This document shows positions 5,542 to 8,726 of a stretch of 8,726 bases of DNA, piece after piece. The stretch lies in assembly GCF_039812505.1 (NCBI RefSeq), contig NZ_JBDIAQ010000145.1, positions 1 to 8,726 on the forward strand. The letters are read 5' to 3'. This DNA is from Intrasporangium_A sp039812505 (lineage in GTDB: Bacteria; Actinomycetota; Actinomycetes; Actinomycetales; Dermatophilaceae). A program made the position numbers and the translations under genes. The notes beneath the pieces were generated by a model. It did no database searches and had not been told where the DNA came from. It saw only the letters and a list, made by a program, of their open reading frames with translations. Within the stretch, counting starts at the first letter, position 1. Each line of letters opens with the position of its first letter.

Positions 5542-6135
5542 ATGCCAACCCAGTCGGGCCGGTCGGACGCTTTGGCCGACGACGCCCCCGGGCGTCGGGA
5601 CCCCGAGGCCACCCAACGCGCGATCATCGCCGCGGCCTGTGCCATCCTCGTCGAGCAGGGGGCCTCGGCGCTGACCCACCGCGCGGTCGCCGCGAGGGCG
5701 GGGGTCGCGGTGGGTTCGACCACCCGCTACTTCGACTCGATAGAGGATCTGCGCGCCAGTGCCCTGCGCGCCCTGGCCGACGAGCTGGCCCAGGGTCTTG
5801 CGGAGATCGAGGAGGGTCTGGCCGAGGGTGGGGACCTTGTCAAGACGCTGACGTCGATGATGGGGGAGTTCCTCAGTGACGAGCACCAGGTGCGCGCGAC
5901 CATTGCGTTGATCGGCGCCGCCACCGACGATCCCGAGCTGCGCGAGGTGGCCGTGGGCTGGAGCGATGGCCTGGGGGCGATCCTGTCGACGCACGTCGGA
6001 CGCGGGCCGGCGGCGGCGCTGGTGGTGTACCTCGACGGGGCGACCGTGCACACGGCGTTGCGCGGGACACCTCCAGAGGAGGCCACCCTTCACAGCGTGG
6101 TCGAGGCGGTCCTGACCATGCCCGGGGCGGATTGA
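5542..6135 (+). CDS. TetR-family regulator of the adjacent MFS exporter
   Basis: The 197-residue protein has an N-terminal HTH at about residues 22-70: PEATQRAIIAAACAILVEQG, then ALTHRAVAARAGVAVGSTTRYF with the usual recognition-helix ending, followed by DSIEDLRASAL. The C-terminal half is helical and would hold the ligand pocket. ATG at 5542 follows GGAGTGAC, a clear ribosome binding site. Two bases after its stop the MFS exporter begins, so the pair is one operon. With two matching operators over its promoter it most likely represses itself and the exporter and releases DNA when it binds a compound the exporter removes, as QacR does for QacA; unlike qacR, which is divergent, this gene is cotranscribed. 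Confidence 0.92.
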   Translation: MPTQSGRSDALADDAPGRRDPEATQRAIIAAACAILVEQGASALTHRAVAARAGVAVGSTTRYFDSIEDLRASALRALADELAQGLAEIEEGLAEGGDLVKTLTSMMGEFLSDEHQVRATIALIGAATDDPELREVAVGWSDGLGAILSTHVGRGPAAALVVYLDGATVHTALRGTPPEEATLHSVVEAVLTMPGAD

Positions 6136-6137
6136 CG

Positions 6138-7670
6138 ATGACCGGCATACCTGGACCCGAGCTCTCGCGCGGGCGCCGCTGGGCGGCCCTGGCCGTGCTG
6201 ACTGCCAGCCTGCTGGTCATCACGATGGACATGACCATCCTCAACATCGCACTGCCGGACATGGCCGCCGACCTGCATCCCACGTCGGACCAGCAGCTGT
6301 GGATCATCGACGTCTACTCCCTCGTGCTGGCGGGACTGCTGGTCTCGTGGGCGGCCATCGGGGACCGGTGGGGCCGCAAGCGGATGCTGATGCTCGGCTA
6401 CCTGATATTCGCCGTGGCCTCCGTCCTGGTCCTGTTCGCCGACAGCGCGGGGATGGTGATCGCGATCCGGGCTTTCCTCGGTGTCGGCGGGGCCATGATC
6501 ATGCCGACCACGCTGTCGCTGATCCGAGTCATCTTCACCGATGCTGGAGAACGCGCCGCGGCCCTGGGCGTCTGGGCTGCGGTCTCGGGGCTCGGTGCCG
6601 CAGTCGGTCCGCTGGTCGGCGGCCTGCTGCTGGAGCACTTCTCGTGGCACGCCGCGTTTCTGATCAACGTGCCCCTCATGCTGGTCGCGATCATCGCCGG
6701 CATCTGGCTGCTGCCCGAGTCCCGGGTCTCCGACCCGGGCCGCTGGGACGCCTTGGGGGCCGCGCTGTCCCTGGTCGGGATGGTCGCGCTGGTGTGGTCC
6801 ATCAAGCAGTTCGGCAAGTATGCCGCCCTCGACCTGCCCGAGGCATGGATGGCCCTGGGCGTCGCGGCGGCCACCCTGGCGTGGTTCGCCGTGCGTTGCC
6901 TGCGCAGCGACAAGCCCTTGCTGGACCTCGGGCTGTTCGAGAACAGGCGGTTCTCGGCCGGGATCATCGCGGCGCTGGGGTCCACGTTCTCCCTGATCGC
7001 GGTGCTGCTGCTGGTCGTGCAGTGGCTCCAGCTCGTCGACGGCGCCACCGCCCTCGAGGCAGGTGTGCGGCTGATCCCGATCGCACTGGCCAGTGCCGCC
7101 GCGTCCATGTTGGCCCCGCCCTTGAGCGGGTTGCTCGGCGCCCGAGCCGTGCTCGCAGGAGGTCTGGTGTTCTCGGCTGCCGGGATGCTGCTCATCGGGC
7201 TGTCCCGTCAGGAGCTCGACCTCACCATCGTGCTCGTCTCGCTGGTGCTCGTCGGCGCGGGCACCGGGTCGCTTGCCATCGGGTCGGCCCTGATCATGTC
7301 CGGCTCACCCGAGGAGAAGGCGGGCAACGCCGGCGCACTCGAGGAGACGTCATACGAGCTGGGCGGAACCCTGGGCGTGGCGGTGCTGGGCAGCATCTCC
7401 GCCCTGATCTACCGATCGCGGCTGGTCGCGGACGAGCACTTCCAAGCCCTGCAGCAGGTGGAGCCGGAGCTCGCCGGACAGGTCAAGGAGTCCCTCGGCG
7501 CTGCGGTGTCGATCGCCGACGGGCTCGGCCAGCCGGAGCTGGCGGCCAAGGCGGGCGATGCGTTCACTCGTTCCCTCGAGGTGACCGGCCTCGTCGGTGG
7601 AGCCCTGATGCTCCTGGTCGCGGTGCTGGTCTTCGCCATGGTCCCCAAGGGCACCAGCGTCGCGCACTAG
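6138..7670 (+). CDS. MFS multidrug exporter, DHA2 (14-TMS) family, QacA/SmvA-like
   Basis: The 510-residue protein looks like a proton-driven exporter of cationic or amphiphilic drugs in the cytoplasmic membrane. TM1 contains MDMTILNIALP with an acidic residue at Asp31, the place of a functional Asp in QacA. QLWIIDVYSLVLAG follows at 53-66, motif A is GDRWGRKR at 75-82, IMPTTLSLIRVIF is at 121-133, motif C is GLGAAVGPLVGGLL at 151-164, then FSWHAAFLINVPL. These blocks closely resemble QacA/SmvA proteins. Hydrophobic segments are consistent with 14 spans, and length is normal. ATG at 6138 is two bases after the tetR stop; a TTG at 6132 in frame is less likely. Translation is probably coupled. 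Quaternary ammonium compounds or dyes are guessed substrates. Confidence 0.92.
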   Translation: MTGIPGPELSRGRRWAALAVLTASLLVITMDMTILNIALPDMAADLHPTSDQQLWIIDVYSLVLAGLLVSWAAIGDRWGRKRMLMLGYLIFAVASVLVLFADSAGMVIAIRAFLGVGGAMIMPTTLSLIRVIFTDAGERAAALGVWAAVSGLGAAVGPLVGGLLLEHFSWHAAFLINVPLMLVAIIAGIWLLPESRVSDPGRWDALGAALSLVGMVALVWSIKQFGKYAALDLPEAWMALGVAAATLAWFAVRCLRSDKPLLDLGLFENRRFSAGIIAALGSTFSLIAVLLLVVQWLQLVDGATALEAGVRLIPIALASAAASMLAPPLSGLLGARAVLAGGLVFSAAGMLLIGLSRQELDLTIVLVSLVLVGAGTGSLAIGSALIMSGSPEEKAGNAGALEETSYELGGTLGVAVLGSISALIYRSRLVADEHFQALQQVEPELAGQVKESLGAAVSIADGLGQPELAAKAGDAFTRSLEVTGLVGGALMLLVAVLVFAMVPKGTSVAH

Positions 7671-7673
7671 ACC

Positions 7674-7727
7674 ATGGCTGGGCCAGCCATCCCAGCCGCA
7701 GGCGCAGTCGACAAGCTCCCTGCGGCT
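7674..7727. terminator. Double stem-loop between convergent genes, probable bidirectional terminator
   Basis: Between the MFS stop and the VOC stop are two hairpins. The first is ATGGCTGG (7674-7681) with CCAGCCAT (7683-7690), which can also re-pair as GGCTGGG (7676-7682) with CCCAGCC (7691-7697). The second is AGCCGCAGG (7694-7702) with CCTGCGGCT (7719-7727), a 9-base stem that touches the last base of the VOC stop codon. There are no T-runs. The location between converging genes makes termination the natural role. Confidence 0.6.
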
Positions 7728-8122
7728 CAGGCGCTCGGCGGCGCGAAGAACTCGATCGCGATGCCGTCCGGGTCCTTGCACGTGGCGACGTTGGCCGGCT
7801 CAGGGCTGATCGGGCTGTGCGCCACGCCCGACTCCTCGAGCCGGTCGAGCCACGCCTGCACCTCCGCCCGGTCCGTGCACGCGATCGAGAGATGGTCGAT
7901 CCCGACCCGCGTCTCATCGAAGCGGTCACCCGCCGGTGTGCGCTCGTGTGCCTGCAGGCCGAGCACGACACCCGGCCCGCCCAACATGAGGGTGCGTCGC
8001 CAGCCGGGCCCGCTCATGTCCCGACCCCGCGTCATCCCCAGGGCCCGCTCGTACCAGGCCGTGCTTGCAGCGAGGTCGGTCACGGTCAGGGTCACATGGC
8101 TGAAGGAGTCAACAGTTGGCAC
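7727..8122 (-). CDS. VOC-family (glyoxalase/bleomycin-resistance fold) protein
   Basis: The 131-residue protein has two beta-alpha-beta-beta-beta modules of the vicinal-oxygen-chelate fold. Module one begins FSHVTLTVTDLAASTAWYER and module two GIDHLSIACTDRAEVQAWLDR, ending CKDPDGIAIEFF. Candidate metal ligands sit in the usual places: His9, Gln57, His77 and Glu124. Members include lactoylglutathione lyase-like enzymes, dioxygenases and antibiotic-binding proteins; nothing visible separates these. GTG at 8122 was chosen because GGGAGA lies nine bases upstream and the first strand then starts at the usual distance; a TTG at 8149 would add nine residues and has less support. It converges on the MFS exporter and is divergent from the acyltransferase stub. 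Confidence 0.88.
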   Translation of the reverse strand: MPTVDSFSHVTLTVTDLAASTAWYERALGMTRGRDMSGPGWRRTLMLGGPGVVLGLQAHERTPAGDRFDETRVGIDHLSIACTDRAEVQAWLDRLEESGVAHSPISPEPANVATCKDPDGIAIEFFAPPSA

Positions 8123-8177
8123 ATCTGCAATTCTCCCACCGGGGCACAAGCCACCCCGTCAGGCATGCCTGTCTGGC

Positions 8178-8273
8178 ATGACCCCCACCCCACCGAGTCC
8201 GCGCCGCTCGGACATCCAGGGGCTGCGTGCCGTCGCGGTCGTCGGGGGTTGTGAAGCGTTCCGGTTGTCATGA
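8178..8273 (+). pseudogene. N-terminal stub of an acyltransferase-3 (OafA-type) membrane protein
   Basis: ATG at 8178 opens MTPTPPSPRRSDIQGLRAVA followed by VV. R-x-D-I-Q-G-L-R-A-V-A-V is the hallmark start of acyltransferase_3 proteins, which O-acylate sugars or peptidoglycan-linked polymers and have about ten membrane spans over 350-700 residues. Here the match ends at about 8242, where the 56-base palindrome begins, and the frame stops at TGA 8271-8273 after 31 residues. All membrane segments and the catalytic His are gone, so this is a remnant. No clear ribosome binding site is seen. Family call rests on a short but very typical motif. Confidence 0.68.
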
Positions 8274-8298
8274 CGACAACAACGCTTCACAACCCCCG
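8243..8298. repeat. 56-base perfect-arm palindrome at a gene-break junction
   Basis: CGGGGGTTGTGAAGCGTT (8243-8260) is exactly reverse-complementary to AACGCTTCACAACCCCCG (8281-8298). The 20-base centre pairs again as GTTGTC (8264-8269) with GACAAC (8275-8280), leaving a 5-base loop. The left end coincides with loss of acyltransferase homology and the right end with loss of transposase homology. It could be the joined terminal repeats of a collapsed transposon, a palindromic mobile repeat, or a stem-loop terminator. No flanking target-site duplication is evident. Confidence 0.75.
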
Positions 8299-8467
8299 GG
8301 TGCCCGGTGGCCAGATGCTCCTTGGCCTGCTCGTTGAGGTAGCCAAACTGGACGTCCCGGTCCGGGTGCTGCCCGCCCTCGATCGTCTTGGCGTTGCACT
8401 GCAGCGAGAACCCTTGGGCGCGCAGCAGCTTGGCGACCGTGTCGGGTCCGGCCCGATGTCCCTGCCG
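8297..8467 (-). mobile_element. Transposase fragment resembling the ISAzo13 family
   Basis: Fifty-seven codons on the minus strand read as an internal piece of a DDE-type transposase: RQGHRAGPDTVAKLLRAQGF, then SLQCNAKTIEGGQHPDRDVQ, then FGYLNEQAKEHLATGHP. This matches my recollection of the segment before the first catalytic Asp in ISAzo13/Rhodopirellula-type transposases (a typical continuation is PVISVDTKKKE). That Asp-containing segment is missing because the 56-base palindrome interrupts. Upstream a TGA appears in frame eleven codons before GHRAGPDT, and homology fades there. Both ends are lost and it is not functional. Family name is from memory of the motif. Confidence 0.7.
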
Positions 8468-8599
8468 GGATCGGACTGGAGATCACGCTAGCCGGAAAGG
8501 AAGCGGTACCACCCAGTCAAGCGGGCTCAGCCACTCACAGGCACCTCAGGAGCGCCCCACATGCCGACAGTGCTACTGACACGGATCCAAGGAGCAGGT
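8468..8599. other. Intergenic stretch without recognisable gene
   Basis: Between the transposase fragment and the hydrolase start I see no coding pattern in either strand. A small inverted repeat, CAGT-GCT-ACTG (8568-8578), and the ribosome binding site AAGGAG (8589-8594) lie before the hydrolase ATG. The repeat may be a remnant operator of the hydrolase promoter. Confidence 0.5.
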
Positions 8600-8726
8600 A
8601 TGGACCGAACCATCGACAGCACCACTGTGCACTTCGTCGAACACGGTTCCGGGACGGCCGTTGTCGGGCTGCAAGCACTGACGACGTGGTCACGCTCCTG
8701 GGCGAGTTCATCACCCGGCGTGCCGC
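8600..8726 (+). pseudogene. Alpha/beta hydrolase with internal deletion and frame change, cut by window edge
   Basis: ATG at 8600, five bases after AAGGAG, gives MDRTIDSTTVHFVEHGSGTA then VVGLQ, a typical hydrolase first strand that should continue to the oxyanion segment (V-V-x-L-H-G). Instead the sequence in another frame from about 8668 reads AASTDDVVTLLGEFITRRA, a stretch normally found just before the nucleophile-elbow strand. The intervening part of such proteins, with the HG oxyanion motif and the D-x-x-G-x-G loop, is absent, and the two parts are out of frame. So an internal deletion of a few tens of codons, probably at GGGCTGCAAGC, has killed the gene. The C-terminal part lies beyond the window. 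Confidence 0.72.

Noticed and set aside
6299..8254. 651-codon plus-strand frame spanning the MFS gene and beyond
   Set aside because: It is an out-of-frame reading of the exporter and runs antisense through the VOC gene; the composition is Arg/Gly/Pro-rich with no hydrophobic spans.
1..8726. tRNA, rRNA, CRISPR array or riboswitch
   Set aside because: No cloverleaf with conserved T-loop bases, no regularly spaced direct repeats and no conserved riboswitch core were seen by eye on either strand; a covariance-model search would be needed to exclude small RNAs.

Overview
The window is about 70% G+C, with codons strongly biased to G/C in the third position, GTG starts, AGGAGG-type ribosome binding sites, a TAGGGT-like -10 element and small regulator/exporter cassettes. 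This points to a high-GC actinobacterium (Actinomycetota, perhaps Micrococcales or Propionibacteriales). The sequence does not fix the genus. It reads as an accessory region: intact toxin-antitoxin and drug-efflux cassettes lie between broken genes.

Layout. Bases 1-724 (minus strand) hold the first 158 codons of a class I SAM-dependent methyltransferase running off the left edge, preceded by a frameshifted and truncated RibD/dihydrofolate-reductase-family pseudogene. Bases 844-2678 (all minus) hold two toxin-antitoxin modules in tandem. One is an AbiEii-type nucleotidyltransferase with an XRE-type partner, in toxin-first order with a 4-base overlap and a clean palindrome upstream. The other is a MazE/MazF-type pair with a ribbon-helix-helix-like antitoxin, also overlapping by 4 bases. 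A stem-loop at 2055-2097 separates them. Bases 2782-5306 (minus) hold a DrrAB-like ABC exporter (ATPase then permease, overlapping by 8 bases) followed by a TetR-family regulator with a probable leaderless start.

Bases 5307-5541 form a divergent control region: a 9-base-arm inverted repeat in an AT-rich patch before the ABC operon, an 83-base nested palindrome, and a promoter overlapped by two tandem 14-base operators. Rightwards from it run a second TetR regulator and a 510-residue QacA/SmvA-like MFS exporter (5542-7670). The exporter converges on a VOC/glyoxalase-fold gene (7727-8122, minus) across a double stem-loop. Bases 8178-8726 are wreckage: an acyltransferase-3 N-terminal stub, a 56-base palindrome lying exactly at the break, a 57-codon fragment resembling an ISAzo13-type transposase, and an alpha/beta-hydrolase start with an internal deletion that changes frame.

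How the genes work together. The centre is two independent export systems, each with its own TetR-type sensor, transcribed away from a shared control region. They probably remove toxic amphiphilic or cationic compounds. The VOC protein (possible binding, sequestration or modification of a small molecule) and the vestigial RibD-like gene fit a stress or xenobiotic theme only loosely. The toxin-antitoxin modules are probably selfish or phage-defence elements carried in the same variable region. I see no clearly unprecedented multi-gene system. The most unusual items are the tandem toxin-antitoxin modules, the two large palindromes and the scar series at the right end.
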